From the NCBI RefSeq assembly GCF_900090195.1, contig NZ_LT607803.1, positions 6,846,229 to 6,910,228 on the forward strand: a stretch of DNA of 64,000 nt, read 5' to 3'. Shown here piece by piece: positions 43,858-53,477 of the stretch (the first letter of the stretch is position 1; every line of letters starts with the position of its first letter). Below the pieces are notes generated by a model. The model had not been told where the DNA came from. It saw nothing but the letters and a program-made list of their open reading frames with translations, and did no database searches. The translations under genes were made by a program, and so were the position numbers. Origin of the DNA: Variovorax sp. HW608 (GTDB lineage Bacteria > Pseudomonadota > Gammaproteobacteria > Burkholderiales > Burkholderiaceae_C).

Positions 43858-46800
43858 CTACCGGTCAATATCGTGATTCCAGTAGGTGCGCTTCTTCTTC
43901 GTCGTGGGCGGCGGCAAGGTTTGGGCGCCCAGAGGCGAACCACTGTCCGGCCCGGAGCCCCCGCCGGCACCGATAAGGGCTGGAAGGGTCCTGTTCTTGG
44001 TCTTGGTCGGATCAGTGGGGTCGGGCACCTTGACCGTCACCAGAACGAAAACCGGGCTCGGCGGCAAGCCGCCGCCGTTGAACACCTGAGGCGTGTCGTC
44101 TCCGGTCAGGAAATTGAACTGGTGCCCCCGCGCGATGCCGAGATTGTTGGTGCAGGAATTGGTCGGGGCCACCGGCTGGTTCGTGCCGACGTAGGTGATG
44201 CCGCCGACCGTCGTGGGCGCATTCACGCTCTTCTCGCCCGGACTCGTGAGGGATTTGTAGTAGCCCGCCAGGGTGCCGTCATAGGCCACGGTCGTTGCAT
44301 TGAACAAGGCGCTCGGCGCCACATCGGCAGTGGCCGAAGTTGCGTCGACCACGGTCGTCCAGCCCGTGCTGTCGGGGCCGATGATCGTGTCCTTGATCAT
44401 GTAAAAGCGATTCACGACCGAAGTGGCGGCCGCTCCCAGCAGCGGATGCTCGCGGTCGCCGGTGGCGGCCATCACGGCGTCGAAAGTCTTCGTCAGCACC
44501 ACGTCGGGCGGGAACAGGAACTTGCGATGCGTGGTTCCCGTTCCGCCGAGGGATGCCAGCTTCGTGATGGTCCAGGTATTGAACGCACCCGTGCCGGTCG
44601 GCTCCAGGTTGACGCGCCAGATGTTGCCCCCCGTATCGGCTGCATACAGCCGGTCGGTCTTGCCATCGGCGCCAATGCGATCAACGAGGGCGATGTCGGC
44701 CGCGAACGGAAAGGTCATTCCCGCGTTGACGGAACAGACCGTCGCGCCGACGCAGGTGTTGACGGGCCCGGCCTGCCACAAGGGCGCCCCGGTGAAAGCA
44801 TCCAGCACGAAAATGCCCCGGCCCATCGTCGCAGCCGTCGGGGACTGGAGCAACGGGAAGTTGGCGTCGTAGTCTTCGCTCTTGTCGTAGCCGGCGCCGA
44901 AGATCAGCACCGGGTTCGCCTGCGCCTTGATCCGGGTCACCTTGGGCAGCGACCAGGTCTGGCCGAGTTCGGTGAAGCCGGCGTCGCAACCGACGTTGTC
45001 GGTGAGGTTCGGGCAACCCTTCTTCCATAGGAATGCGGGCCTTGTCGGGTCGGTGACGTCGAGCGCATAGATCATCCGCCCGCCGCGCCGTGCCGACAGG
45101 AACAGGTAGGTCTTCGTGCTGTCCTGGTAGACGGTGGTCGAACCGTCGAAGAAGTAGTCCTTGGGTGTCGCGGTCGTATCCACCGTGGTCGAGAGCTTCA
45201 CGGTCGGGCTGTTGTCGCGCAGGCGCTTCAGCTTGCCCTGGAACTCCGGCGCGATAAAGCCCCACAACTCTCCGCCCGGAGGGATGCCGCCGATCGAGCA
45301 GGTCGTGCTCACCGTGCAACCGCCCATCGGCTGCGGCGATGTGTTGGTCGCCGGGGGCTGGTTCCCGTTGATCGCGTGAAACACGCCGTCGTTGGCGCCG
45401 TAGAACACCACCACGCCGATCGCGGCGCCGTAGTTGACCACCGCCGGCCGCGAGTGCAGCACGTCGCCGTGAATCGACGGCCGGATATTGATGGGGGTGC
45501 TAAGTGCGGGGGTGATGGAGAGGCCGGGCCCTTGTTCGTCGCCGGCGTTGTCTTCGCCGCGCACCCAGTTGATCAAGGTCGTGCCGAGGCTCGAATTCAG
45601 GGTCGTGTTCGTCGTCGCAAACAGCGTTGTCGACAAGGCGCCCGCCGCGCACGTCCCATTGCAGGTGTACAGATTGCGCGGATTCTTCGCATTGCCAGGC
45701 GTCTTCGTATAGTCGTTCTGGAGATTGGCGATCCGAAGCTGCTGAGCGACGCCGCCCTTCTCGACGAGATTGCCGTCGGGCGAGTCGTAGCCACCGCCCG
45801 CACCCTGCGCCTTCGGGTTGCTGACCCAGAAACCGCCAATGGAATCGGGCAACTGGGTTGCGTCTTTCGCGGTCCAGAAGCTGACGGTATCAGAGCCGAA
45901 GAAGCCGGTCGATGAACTGAGCGCCTGCTGCGCGGATTGCCCCGCCACCATCGGGGTCCAGGTCCAGGCCGCACCGCCCATATACAGCGACGGTCCGACC
46001 TGGGGGTTGCTCGTGTCGACCCCGAACTGATACTGCTTCAGGTTTCCCCACCAGCGCGGCAGGCCGGAGGCATCCGGGCGGAAGGTGGCCACATACACCT
46101 GGTTCAGATAGACGCCCTGCAGATTCGCGCTCACCGGCAGGGCCGGCGACGAGAACACGCTGTTGACATCCTGAATCTCGTCGAAGACCTTGCCCAGATC
46201 CGTGGCCAGCGCGTTCGGATCGGTGCCCGCGGGGTAGTACTTGCCGCCGCCATAGGTCGACGTCGCCTTGATGTACAGCTCCATCGTACTGGTGATGGTC
46301 GTGCCGGAAGCGGCCGTATCGCCCGTGCCGATCGAATAGGTCACGATGCTCTGCAGCCCGGACGCACTCGAGTTGGCATCGAAGCCGAACATGAAGCGTG
46401 CCCATTCGATGCCATAGCCCGCCTCCGGCTTGTTTGGAACCGGCGTGAGAAAATTCGTGCCTTGTGCTTGCGTGATGGTCTTGGCGGCCACCGCGTTGGT
46501 GACCGATGCGGTCAGCGGTACCAGTTCGCTGGGGTTGTTCCATTCAAGCGCGTGTGAGGCATTCGCCTTCACGCCGCTGAGAAAGATCGCGTAGTTGTGC
46601 TGGCAGCCGGTCGTGGCGCTCGTACCCGTGTAAGTCGTGCCCGAAAGGATGCCCTTGCCAGTGTTTCCGGTTCCGTCGTTGCCGCCGGTGAAGTAGGCCC
46701 AGGTTTCCTGAAACGCGGCACCCTGGCGGGCCTTGCCTGTCACCTTCGTCAGCGCCTTGACGGCGAGGATGTAGGCCTGCCGGTTCGTGGTGCCGGCCGG

Positions 46801-47181
46801 GACGCTCATGCTGCCCTTGTACGCCTTGTCGTCGATCGGCGTCAGGGCGATCAGTAGCCCGCTCATGTCAACCAGCCCGACGTTGAGCGCGGCGCTGCCG
46901 TCGGGCTGCGTCGCCACCTTATGGATGAAGTTCGCCAGCGCGCATTGATAGTTGCCCAAGGACTTGCTGTTCTCGGGGCTAGCGGGAGCCGTTCCGTCCC
47001 AATAGGTACAAGACCCCATGTCGGCGTCGTTGTTGGCCGTGTCGTCGATGATGACCATCACGTTCGACGTGCCGGTGCTGCTGGCGCCGGTGTAGAGATC
47101 GATGTCTTCGGCGCGCCCGCCGACGCCGCACAGCACCAGGCCCGTGCCCAGCACGGACTTCACGAGGTTCGAAATCTTCAT
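43858..47181 (-). CDS. pilY1: type IV pilus tip adhesin / assembly protein PilY1 (PilC)
   Basis: The 1107-residue exported protein has a signal peptide, an N-terminal von Willebrand A-like region (NVMVIIDDTANNDADMGS) and a C-terminal PilY1 beta-propeller (VFYGANDGVFHAINGNQPP, FLSARRGGRMIYALDVTD, RLYAADTGGNIWRVNLE). The calcium-binding loop of the family is recognisable as DRIGADGKTDRLY. PilY1 primes pilus assembly with the minor pilins and mediates attachment. It is the last and largest gene of the pilE-fimT-pilV-pilW-pilX-pilY1 run. Confidence 0.94.
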   Translation of the reverse strand: MKISNLVKSVLGTGLVLCGVGGRAEDIDLYTGASSTGTSNVMVIIDDTANNDADMGSCTYWDGTAPASPENSKSLGNYQCALANFIHKVATQPDGSAALNVGLVDMSGLLIALTPIDDKAYKGSMSVPAGTTNRQAYILAVKALTKVTGKARQGAAFQETWAYFTGGNDGTGNTGKGILSGTTYTGTSATTGCQHNYAIFLSGVKANASHALEWNNPSELVPLTASVTNAVAAKTITQAQGTNFLTPVPNKPEAGYGIEWARFMFGFDANSSASGLQSIVTYSIGTGDTAASGTTITSTMELYIKATSTYGGGKYYPAGTDPNALATDLGKVFDEIQDVNSVFSSPALPVSANLQGVYLNQVYVATFRPDASGLPRWWGNLKQYQFGVDTSNPQVGPSLYMGGAAWTWTPMVAGQSAQQALSSSTGFFGSDTVSFWTAKDATQLPDSIGGFWVSNPKAQGAGGGYDSPDGNLVEKGGVAQQLRIANLQNDYTKTPGNAKNPRNLYTCNGTCAAGALSTTLFATTNTTLNSSLGTTLINWVRGEDNAGDEQGPGLSITPALSTPINIRPSIHGDVLHSRPAVVNYGAAIGVVVFYGANDGVFHAINGNQPPATNTSPQPMGGCTVSTTCSIGGIPPGGELWGFIAPEFQGKLKRLRDNSPTVKLSTTVDTTATPKDYFFDGSTTVYQDSTKTYLFLSARRGGRMIYALDVTDPTRPAFLWKKGCPNLTDNVGCDAGFTELGQTWSLPKVTRIKAQANPVLIFGAGYDKSEDYDANFPLLQSPTAATMGRGIFVLDAFTGAPLWQAGPVNTCVGATVCSVNAGMTFPFAADIALVDRIGADGKTDRLYAADTGGNIWRVNLEPTGTGAFNTWTITKLASLGGTGTTHRKFLFPPDVVLTKTFDAVMAATGDREHPLLGAAATSVVNRFYMIKDTIIGPDSTGWTTVVDATSATADVAPSALFNATTVAYDGTLAGYYKSLTSPGEKSVNAPTTVGGITYVGTNQPVAPTNSCTNNLGIARGHQFNFLTGDDTPQVFNGGGLPPSPVFVLVTVKVPDPTDPTKTKNRTLPALIGAGGGSGPDSGSPLGAQTLPPPTTKKKRTYWNHDIDR

Positions 47182-47246
47182 CGTTGTTTTCCCTTGCCGC
47201 CGAATGCGGCGTTCAGTTCGTCGGGTGAATCGCCGCCGCGCTCAGC

Positions 47247-47819
47247 TCAGCAAGTGGCGCCGGGGCCGACGCGCACTGCGATGCCCTGGTGTGTGCTGGC
47301 CGTGGCGCCGGAGCCGTTGTGATCGGTCGCCGTGACGCTGATGTCCCAATTCGTCTGCGAGCAGATGCTCGCCTGGGTGGTGCCCGACGTCAGGTGGATC
47401 GAGCCATCCCCGCCGGGGCCCGACGACGAAGCAAAACACTTCTGGTCGTCCGCGTTTGTGACGTCGAGGTCGAGGCCCTCGAGCGGCTTCACGCCCTTGC
47501 AGGTGGGGACCGCAACGGCCATGTCGAAATCGGGGGCGCCGTCGTTGTTGATGTCCACCGTCGCGCTGATGCGGGCCTTGGCTGCGACCGGATCGGCCAT
47601 GAAATTCTGACTGATCAAGGCCTCCACGGCCTGCTGCGATGCGGCCTCGGCTTCGTGCTGCCGCTGCATGTTTCCGACGATCTTCGAGTTCACGTTGGTG
47701 CTTTTGATCGCCGAGACCACGATCAGCGTGAGCAACACCAACAACACCATCGAGACGAGCAGCACAGCGCCCGACTGGTGCTTCGACGACTGCGATCGAT
47801 TATTCTTCCTGCGCATCAT
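47247..47819 (-). CDS. pilX: minor pilin assembly protein PilX
   Basis: The 190-residue protein has a basic start followed by a hydrophobic helix typical of PilX (HQSGAVLLVSMVLLVLLTLI) with the prepilin-type Gly before the helix, and the helix continues as SKIVGNMQRQHEAEAASQQA. The start ATG overlaps the pilW stop. PilX works with PilV, PilW, FimT and PilY1 to prime pilus assembly. Confidence 0.9.
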   Translation of the reverse strand: MMRRKNNRSQSSKHQSGAVLLVSMVLLVLLTLIVVSAIKSTNVNSKIVGNMQRQHEAEAASQQAVEALISQNFMADPVAAKARISATVDINNDGAPDFDMAVAVPTCKGVKPLEGLDLDVTNADDQKCFASSSGPGGDGSIHLTSGTTQASICSQTNWDISVTATDHNGSGATASTHQGIAVRVGPGATC

Positions 47820-48970
47820 TGCAGCTCCCGTTGTCCCGAGACGTTGTAGAGCCGCGCGACGGCGCTGTAGACGTGGCGCTTGTAGCCGTCGTTGGAGGCC
47901 CCGACGGTGCCTGTTGTGGCCTGGCCGTTGCTGTCGACGATGCCGGGGACCGGGAGGCCCATGTCATAGGTGCGCCCGTCTTTCCAGCCGCCGGACTGCT
48001 CGGCATTGCGGGCCAGCACATGGATGCGCACAGCCACCACGTTCTGCCAGTTGGCGGCCGCGTTCGTCCAGACGTAGGCCGTCGGCGTGGTCTGCGGACA
48101 CCTGCTGGGGAGAATTTCCGCGGCCTGCGGACTCGCGGGGTCGCTGACGTAGCACCCCGGCGCGCCGCCGTTGTTCATGTCGATGCCGTAGTCGAACTGC
48201 AGGTTTTCGATGCCCTCGACCAGCGGCGTCACGACGTTCGCGCCCCCGCTGTATTCGGCGACTTTGAGCGTCGGCGTCGTATCGGCGCCGGCGCCAGTGC
48301 ACACATTGCAGTCGGCGACGAAATAGATGCGCTGAATGACCTTGCGCAACGGCGTCTTCGTGACGCAATCCTTTTCGTGCAAGGGGAACGGCCCAGCGTC
48401 ACCGGCAATCACGAGTTGTGTGGAGTCTGTCGCGGTGTCGGGGCAGTTGGAAAACTGCACGTAGGTTTCGCCCGTCCCGGCTGCGCCGGCTGCCGTGAGC
48501 GCGGTGGTGCTGAGCCGCGTGACCATCAGCCTGGCGGTACCGAGCTTGACGTGGCTCAGGCACGCCGGGGTCGCGGCAACACCGTAGACCGACAACGGAA
48601 TCGAAGAGAGCGCAGGCAAGGTGGCCGACGTGTAGCCTAACGGCGTGTAGTCTGGCGGGGTGACGATCGGGCACGCCGTCGGCACGACCGGAGGAGCAGC
48701 GAAGCTCGATTGCGCCTGCGAACCGATGAAGCCGGAGTGCTCGATATCGTCGCTGAGCAGTTGCACCGCGTAGCGGCCGTTCTCGATCTGCCGCGAGGAC
48801 TTGTCGAGCTCGGTCCGGTTCGTGGTATTCGATACCAGCAGCGTGATCAGGCCGATGACCAGGAACAGGCCCAGCGTTATTGCCACCAGCAGCTCGACCA
48901 GCGAAAACCCGAGCGCCGCGGCGCCACGGCAGTGCCTGGCGCGAACTGCGGCCAACGATCGATTCATCAT
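47816..48970 (-). CDS. pilW: minor pilin PilW
   Basis: The 384-residue prepilin starts at the ATG at 48970, overlapping the pilV stop. The type III signal is clear: AALGFSLVELLVAITLGLFL, cut after the Gly. The rest is the PilW family body (SSRQIENGRYAVQLLSDDIE). Several cysteines in the C-terminal half could form disulfides in the periplasm. It is part of the priming complex for the type IV pilus. Confidence 0.93.
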   Translation of the reverse strand: MMNRSLAAVRARHCRGAAALGFSLVELLVAITLGLFLVIGLITLLVSNTTNRTELDKSSRQIENGRYAVQLLSDDIEHSGFIGSQAQSSFAAPPVVPTACPIVTPPDYTPLGYTSATLPALSSIPLSVYGVAATPACLSHVKLGTARLMVTRLSTTALTAAGAAGTGETYVQFSNCPDTATDSTQLVIAGDAGPFPLHEKDCVTKTPLRKVIQRIYFVADCNVCTGAGADTTPTLKVAEYSGGANVVTPLVEGIENLQFDYGIDMNNGGAPGCYVSDPASPQAAEILPSRCPQTTPTAYVWTNAAANWQNVVAVRIHVLARNAEQSGGWKDGRTYDMGLPVPGIVDSNGQATTGTVGASNDGYKRHVYSAVARLYNVSGQRELQ

Positions 48971-49653
48971 GGTGTCAAGGTTCCGATCTGGATCGTGGTC
49001 GTGACGATGCGGTGCAGGGCCTCGTTGCCGTACAGCCCCTTGCCGCAAGGGCCGGGCCGGCCGGCCGCGGTCACGGGAGCCGCCGTGGGGGTCAGGCCCT
49101 GCCACGACACAGTGACCAAGTACACGACATCGGCAGCGGCCAGGCCGCTCGCCGTGGGATCGAGGCGGATGACGCAACCGACGGCGCCGATCATCGCGCC
49201 GATCTTCGTTCCGTTGACTTCAGCACTGCCCTTGAGCGCCGCATCCCAAAGGCTGAGGTCGGACACCGCCTGGGCGTTCTGCTGCGCGTTGCCCTGGGCG
49301 TTGCCCGTGGGGTTTGTACATGCCGGCGTACCCGTATAGCCGACCCCAACCTGCACGCCGGTGGTGGCGTTGGAGTAGCAGTCGGCCACCTTGCGATTGG
49401 CGTTGAGCCGATCGGCCATGTCCTGCAGCAAGAGGAGCGCCTGAACCCGCTGGTAGGACTCCATCTCGGCCGCGTTGATGCGCGCGCTGATGCCCGCCAG
49501 GCCGAGCAGTCCGAACACCAGGATGACCAGCGTCACCAGGACTTCGATCATCGCGAAGCCGCCGGCAGCGCGCCGTCGGCGCATCCGCGCGGTGGGCATG
49601 CGCACGGCCCCGAACGCGAGGAACGCGGGGCGCTTCATGAGCATGGCAAGCAT
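48967..49653 (-). CDS. pilV: minor pilin / pilus modification protein PilV
   Basis: This prepilin has the cleavage site AAGGFAMIEVLVTLVILVFG and the PilV family body (INAAEMESYQRVQALLLLQD, MADRLNANR). Its leader is long; an ATG at 49653 gives MLAMLMKRPAF, while the ATG at 49638 overlaps the fimT stop and may be used instead. The mature protein is the same either way (about 190 residues before the stop). The run of Gln/Asn-Ala in NAQGNAQQNAQ is unusual for the family. Confidence 0.9.
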   Translation of the reverse strand: MLAMLMKRPAFLAFGAVRMPTARMRRRRAAGGFAMIEVLVTLVILVFGLLGLAGISARINAAEMESYQRVQALLLLQDMADRLNANRKVADCYSNATTGVQVGVGYTGTPACTNPTGNAQGNAQQNAQAVSDLSLWDAALKGSAEVNGTKIGAMIGAVGCVIRLDPTASGLAAADVVYLVTVSWQGLTPTAAPVTAAGRPGPCGKGLYGNEALHRIVTTTIQIGTLTP

Positions 49654-50204
49654 GATCCCGCAGTGGTGAGGGTGGGGGTGGGGTTGTTGAGCGGCGTGCT
49701 GCTGGGAACGCCACTCAGGCCGACCGATACGCAACGCATCGCCACCCCTGCAATTACGGGGGCAGGGGGGCAAATGGCGAACTTGGTGCCTGCCGTGGTC
49801 GTGCGGCCGTCCTTGCCATAGGTCAGTGTGCCGAGGCTCGCGGAATCCGTGATCGCGACGCCCGCGAACGAATTCTGGGCAAGCAACGTCGTCGGCGTAC
49901 CGGCGACGACCGTCGACACTGTCCAGCCCGAGGACCAGCCGGAGCCAGACTTGGCGACGTCGACGCTCGTGTTGCGACTGATCGCTTCGCTACGCGCAAG
50001 GGTCAGCGCGGCGACCAGATCGAAGGACGCATTCTTGACCCGCTGCGACAGAATGAACTGCCGGAACGACGGTGCCGCCAGCGCGGCAAGAATCGCCACC
50101 AGGGTGATCGTGAAGACGAGCTCGATCAGGGTGAATCCGCGCATCGCCCGCGCTGCGGAATCGCCCGCCGCGGGCCGTGGCCGGAGGGTCGACATCACCA
50201 GCAT
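49635..50204 (-). CDS. fimT: FimT/GspH-type minor pilin
   Basis: The 189-residue prepilin has the site MRGFTLIELVFTITLVAILA and a GspH/FimT body (SFDLVAALTLARSEAISRNT). FimT/FimU-type minor pilins belong to the pilus-tip priming complex; in some bacteria FimT binds DNA during natural transformation. The start overlaps the end of pilE by 10 bases. A shorter start at 50195 is possible and would not change the mature protein. Confidence 0.9.
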   Translation of the reverse strand: MLVMSTLRPRPAAGDSAARAMRGFTLIELVFTITLVAILAALAAPSFRQFILSQRVKNASFDLVAALTLARSEAISRNTSVDVAKSGSGWSSGWTVSTVVAGTPTTLLAQNSFAGVAITDSASLGTLTYGKDGRTTTAGTKFAICPPAPVIAGVAMRCVSVGLSGVPSSTPLNNPTPTLTTAGSCLPCS

Positions 50205-50602
50205 GACGTGCCCGTCCCCGAAACCGTCTTCTGGCCTGTCTGGTCAACGGTCAGCGTGCCGCAGGCCGTATCGCGGGACTGCTGCGCATTGATGGGCGTC
50301 GCGGTGATCGTGTAGCCCGGCGGCGGCCCGGCCTGCAGGGCGATCGCGATGGTGTAGTTGGGCGACACGTTCGCGGGCGTGGGCCAGTTCGCCTGCCGCA
50401 CCGAGTCCGAGGCATACTGCCGCGCATCCAGCAGATAGCGCTGCTGCAAGTTGGTGACTTCGAGCATGTACCCCTGCGCCGCCGCCCGATTGGAGCGGAC
50501 GATGTACGCCGTGTACGACGGATAGGCGATCGCCGCCAGGATGGCAACGATCGCGACCGTCACCATCACCTCGATCAACGTAAACCCGTTTCGCCCGCGC
50601 AT
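50195..50602 (-). CDS. pilE: type IV pilin PilE-like minor pilin
   Basis: The 135-residue product starts at the ATG at 50602, with GGAGGGA upstream; the ORF extends further but without a ribosome site. The signal MRGRNGFTLIEVMVTVAIVA and the motif AYPSYTAYIVRSNRAAAQGY then LEVTNLQQRYLLDARQYA are typical of the PilE-like pilin found with minor-pilin genes. A pair of Cys near the C-terminus (TACGT, TSCW) would form the D-region disulfide. It is the first gene of the pil run. Confidence 0.92.
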   Translation of the reverse strand: MRGRNGFTLIEVMVTVAIVAILAAIAYPSYTAYIVRSNRAAAQGYMLEVTNLQQRYLLDARQYASDSVRQANWPTPANVSPNYTIAIALQAGPPPGYTITATPINAQQSRDTACGTLTVDQTGQKTVSGTGTSCW

Positions 50603-50685
50603 GAGGTCCCTCCAATTGTTTCTTGCGCCACTCGGCACCCACGTTCATCAATCGACATCTGTGTCAAAACGTGAATATTTGTAAG

Positions 50686-50700
50686 TGTGAACTTATCACA
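50686..50700. promoter_or_regulatory. CRP/Vfr-like inverted repeat upstream of pilE
   Basis: A TGTGA-N5-TCACA inverted repeat lies 84 bases upstream of the pilE start. The CRP/Vfr consensus is TGTGA-N6-TCACA, so the spacing is one base short. It sits between pilE and the divergent phytase-esterase gene. Without a mapped promoter it is only a candidate operator. Confidence 0.3.
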
Positions 50701-50837
50701 TTTAATTTCCTCTCGAAACCATCCCGACAAGTGGCGCGTTTAGACCGATGAACGGTTGATGGCGCCCACGTGCCGCCGTCATACCGCTGTCATCCAGCCT
50801 CATGACGATGCGACTTTTGTTTACAAAAGGAGCTCCC

Positions 50838-52235
50838 ATGGACTGGAGGAAGGGCGTACTCGCCGCCGCTTGCGTTGCCTGCGCACTGGCATCTACCGCG
50901 GCTCAAGCCATCGATCTGATCGCCATCGGTACCCTGCCTGGAGACAGCATCGACCATTCAGGCCAGAGCGCGCTGCTCGAGAACGGCGTGCGCGGCGATC
51001 TGCTTGGCGGCATCGGGTCGGGCCTGGCCTGGGCCGGGGGCAGCACGTTCCTGGCACTGCCGGACCGCGGCCCCAATGCGGTCGCGTGGAACGCCACCGT
51101 CGACAACACGACCAGCTTCATTCCGCGCTTCCACACGCTGCAGCTGCACCTGAAGCGGCAGCCGGATGCGGCCACCGGCCTGCCCTTCACGCTGCAGCCG
51201 GTGCTTGCGCAGACCACGCTGCTCTTCAGCCGCGAGCCCCTGCACTACGGCGGCGTGGTGGCCGGCTTCGGGGCCACACCGGCCAGCAACACGCGCGAGC
51301 GCTTCTACTTCTCCGGACGCTCGGACAACTTCGACGCCAATACGAGTTCGTCGGATCCGCTGGACGCCCGGCTGGACACGGAGGGCATCCGACTTTCACG
51401 CGACGGCAAGAGCGTGTTCATCTCCGACGAGTACGGGCCCTACCTCTACCAGTTCGACCGCCGCACCGGCGAGCGCCTGCGCGTGTTCACACTGCCGGCG
51501 ATCCTGGCCGTGAGCCACAAGTCGTCGATGGGTGCCAAGGAGATCTCCGGCAATACCACGGGTCGCGTTGCGAACAAGGGGATGGAAGGCCTGGCCATTT
51601 CGCCGGACGGCAAGACGCTGTTCGGCTTCATGCAGAGCCCGCTGATCCAGGATGGCGGCGACGGCGGCCGCGCCAACCGCATCATCGCGGTGGATATCCA
51701 GACCGGCGCGACCTCGCAGTACGCCTACGACAACTACCTCGCCGACAAGTCCAAGGCCTACAACAGCAGCGAATTGCTGGCGCTCAACGAGCACGAGCTG
51801 CTCGTGCTCGAACGCGACGGCAAGGGCCTGGGCGACGACAGCAACGCCGATGTCAAGCGCATCTACAAGATCGACATCCAGGGCGCCGCCGACGTCTCGG
51901 CGCTGAGCGGCCAGGCCGCGCTGCTGCAGAAGGCGGTGTCGAAGTCGCTCTTCCTGGATATCGCCGCGACCTTGAAGGCGCACGGCCTGAGCGCGGCGCA
52001 GATCCCCGCCAAGCTCGAAGGCATGGCCTTCGGCGAAGACGTGGTGGTCGACGGCGTGGTCCAGCACACCCTGTACGTCGGCAATGACAACGACTTCGTG
52101 GCCACCACGCCCGGCGGGCTCGCCAATCCGAACAAGTGGTTCGTCTTCGCGTTCACCGAGGCCGACCTCGGCGGCTCGCCGTTCGTCAACCAGCGCCTGC
52201 GGGACGATGACCGGGGCGAGGATCAGGACAGGTAG
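50838..52235 (+). CDS. exported phytase-esterase-like beta-propeller protein
   Basis: The 465-residue protein starts at the ATG at 50838 (AGGAG site) and has a signal peptide ending near AAQA. The body matches the esterase-like-activity-of-phytase family (PF13449): a beta-propeller with repeated blade motifs (NAVAWNATVDNTTSF, KSVFISDEYGPYLYQFDRRT, GMEGLAISPDGKTLFGFMQS, NKWFVFAF). It probably acts in the periplasm or outside the cell, perhaps on organic phosphates; the substrate is not certain. Its end overlaps the convergent flgL gene by 13 bases. Confidence 0.88.
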   Translation: MDWRKGVLAAACVACALASTAAQAIDLIAIGTLPGDSIDHSGQSALLENGVRGDLLGGIGSGLAWAGGSTFLALPDRGPNAVAWNATVDNTTSFIPRFHTLQLHLKRQPDAATGLPFTLQPVLAQTTLLFSREPLHYGGVVAGFGATPASNTRERFYFSGRSDNFDANTSSSDPLDARLDTEGIRLSRDGKSVFISDEYGPYLYQFDRRTGERLRVFTLPAILAVSHKSSMGAKEISGNTTGRVANKGMEGLAISPDGKTLFGFMQSPLIQDGGDGGRANRIIAVDIQTGATSQYAYDNYLADKSKAYNSSELLALNEHELLVLERDGKGLGDDSNADVKRIYKIDIQGAADVSALSGQAALLQKAVSKSLFLDIAATLKAHGLSAAQIPAKLEGMAFGEDVVVDGVVQHTLYVGNDNDFVATTPGGLANPNKWFVFAFTEADLGGSPFVNQRLRDDDRGEDQDR

Positions 52236-53434
52236 TTGAACAACGCGATCGAGTTCAGCTTCGCGAACGTCATCTGCGTGGCCTGCAGCGAGGTCTGCCG
52301 CTGGTAGAACTCGGAGATGGCCGCCGTCGGGTCGAGGTCCTGGATGTCCGACAGGTAGCTCTTGTCGAGCAGGTCGCGCGAGTCGCCGCTGGTCTTGAGC
52401 GAATCGAGCTCGGACATGCGCGAGCCCACCGACGAAAGCACCGTCAGCACGTTGTCGTGCGCGTTCGTGATCTTGACGTTGGCGGTGCTCAACGCGTTCT
52501 GCAGGTTCGCCTGCGCGGTGACGCCGCCGCCGGTGAGCGGCGTCTTGAGCGCGGTGACCAGCGCGCCGATCGAAGCGAAGATGTCCGTGCCGCCGTTCTT
52601 GGCCGTCTTGACGTTGAAGGTGTCGCCATTGGCCGGCGTGCCGGTGATGCTGATCTGCAGGCCGCCGAAGCCGATGGGCGTGCCGGCGCTGTAGGTGCCG
52701 GTGGCGGCGACGACCGGCGGCGTATCGTTGGTGGCGACGGTGTAGTTGCCGCCGGCGAAGCTGATCTGGAAGTCCTTGCCGTAGTTGGGATCGGTCGCGT
52801 CGGTGATGCCGACGCTGCCGAAGACGCCCGTCCCGGTGTTGCTGCCGCTCGACGCGACATAGCCCGCCCCGCCCTGCACCGACTGGAACACGGTGCGGCC
52901 GTCGTCCCCGGTGGACATCTGGCGCGCCACGTCCACCTGCATGAGCCGCTGGCCCTGGTCGCCGATGTACTGCACGCCGCCGCCCGCCTGCTGCACGAAG
53001 GGCGCGCTCGCGCTCTTGTAGCCCGCGAAGAGGAACTGGCCGTTGCCGTCGTCCGAGTTGGCGATGCCGACGAGCTGGTCGAGGTTGCTTTGCACCGCGG
53101 TGGCGAGCGCGGCACGGTCGGCGTCCGAGAGCGTGCCGTTGCCGGCCTGCACGGTCAGCGTCTTGAGGTTCTGCAGGATGCTGGTCGCGCTGTCGAGCGC
53201 GGTCTCCTCGCGCGAGAGCGACAGCGTCGCGCGGTCGCGGCTGGCCGCGTACTGCGACGATTCGGCCAGCGACTCGCTGACGCCGAGGGCGCGCGCGGCG
53301 CCCACCGGATCGTCGCCGGCGGTCAGGAACTTGGTGCCCGCCGACAGCTTCTGCTGGACACTCAACAGGTTCTGCTGCTGCAGGCCCATGGCTTTGACGT
53401 TCTGCTCGTAGAAAGAACTGGTGCTGATGCGCAT
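52223..53434 (-). CDS. flgL: flagellar hook-filament junction protein FlgL (HAP3)
   Basis: FlgL (403 residues) joins the hook to the filament with FlgK. The ATG at 53434 has AAGGAG upstream. The flagellin-like N-terminal D0/D1 helix (MRISTSSFYEQNVKAMGLQQ, LSAGTKFLTAGDDPVGAARA) and C-terminal helix (LYDTAAISEFYQRQ-type, TQMTFAKLNSIALFNYLS) are present with a large variable middle. It follows flgK directly and overlaps the convergent phytase-esterase gene by 13 bases. The rest of the flg operon (flgA-J) is not nearby. Confidence 0.94.
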   Translation of the reverse strand: MRISTSSFYEQNVKAMGLQQQNLLSVQQKLSAGTKFLTAGDDPVGAARALGVSESLAESSQYAASRDRATLSLSREETALDSATSILQNLKTLTVQAGNGTLSDADRAALATAVQSNLDQLVGIANSDDGNGQFLFAGYKSASAPFVQQAGGGVQYIGDQGQRLMQVDVARQMSTGDDGRTVFQSVQGGAGYVASSGSNTGTGVFGSVGITDATDPNYGKDFQISFAGGNYTVATNDTPPVVAATGTYSAGTPIGFGGLQISITGTPANGDTFNVKTAKNGGTDIFASIGALVTALKTPLTGGGVTAQANLQNALSTANVKITNAHDNVLTVLSSVGSRMSELDSLKTSGDSRDLLDKSYLSDIQDLDPTAAISEFYQRQTSLQATQMTFAKLNSIALFNYLS

Positions 53435-53477
53435 CACGGCTCCTTGAATCTGTGGGTCATCCGGGGTGGGACGGCGA

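Noticed and set aside
43567..45030. A 487-codon plus-strand open frame at the end of pilY1
   Set aside because: Most of it is antisense to pilY1; only the first 290 bases lie in the gap, and they show no family resemblance or ribosome site.
50640..50670. A TTGACA -35-like element upstream of pilE
   Set aside because: No acceptable -10 element lies 16-18 bases downstream on the minus strand.
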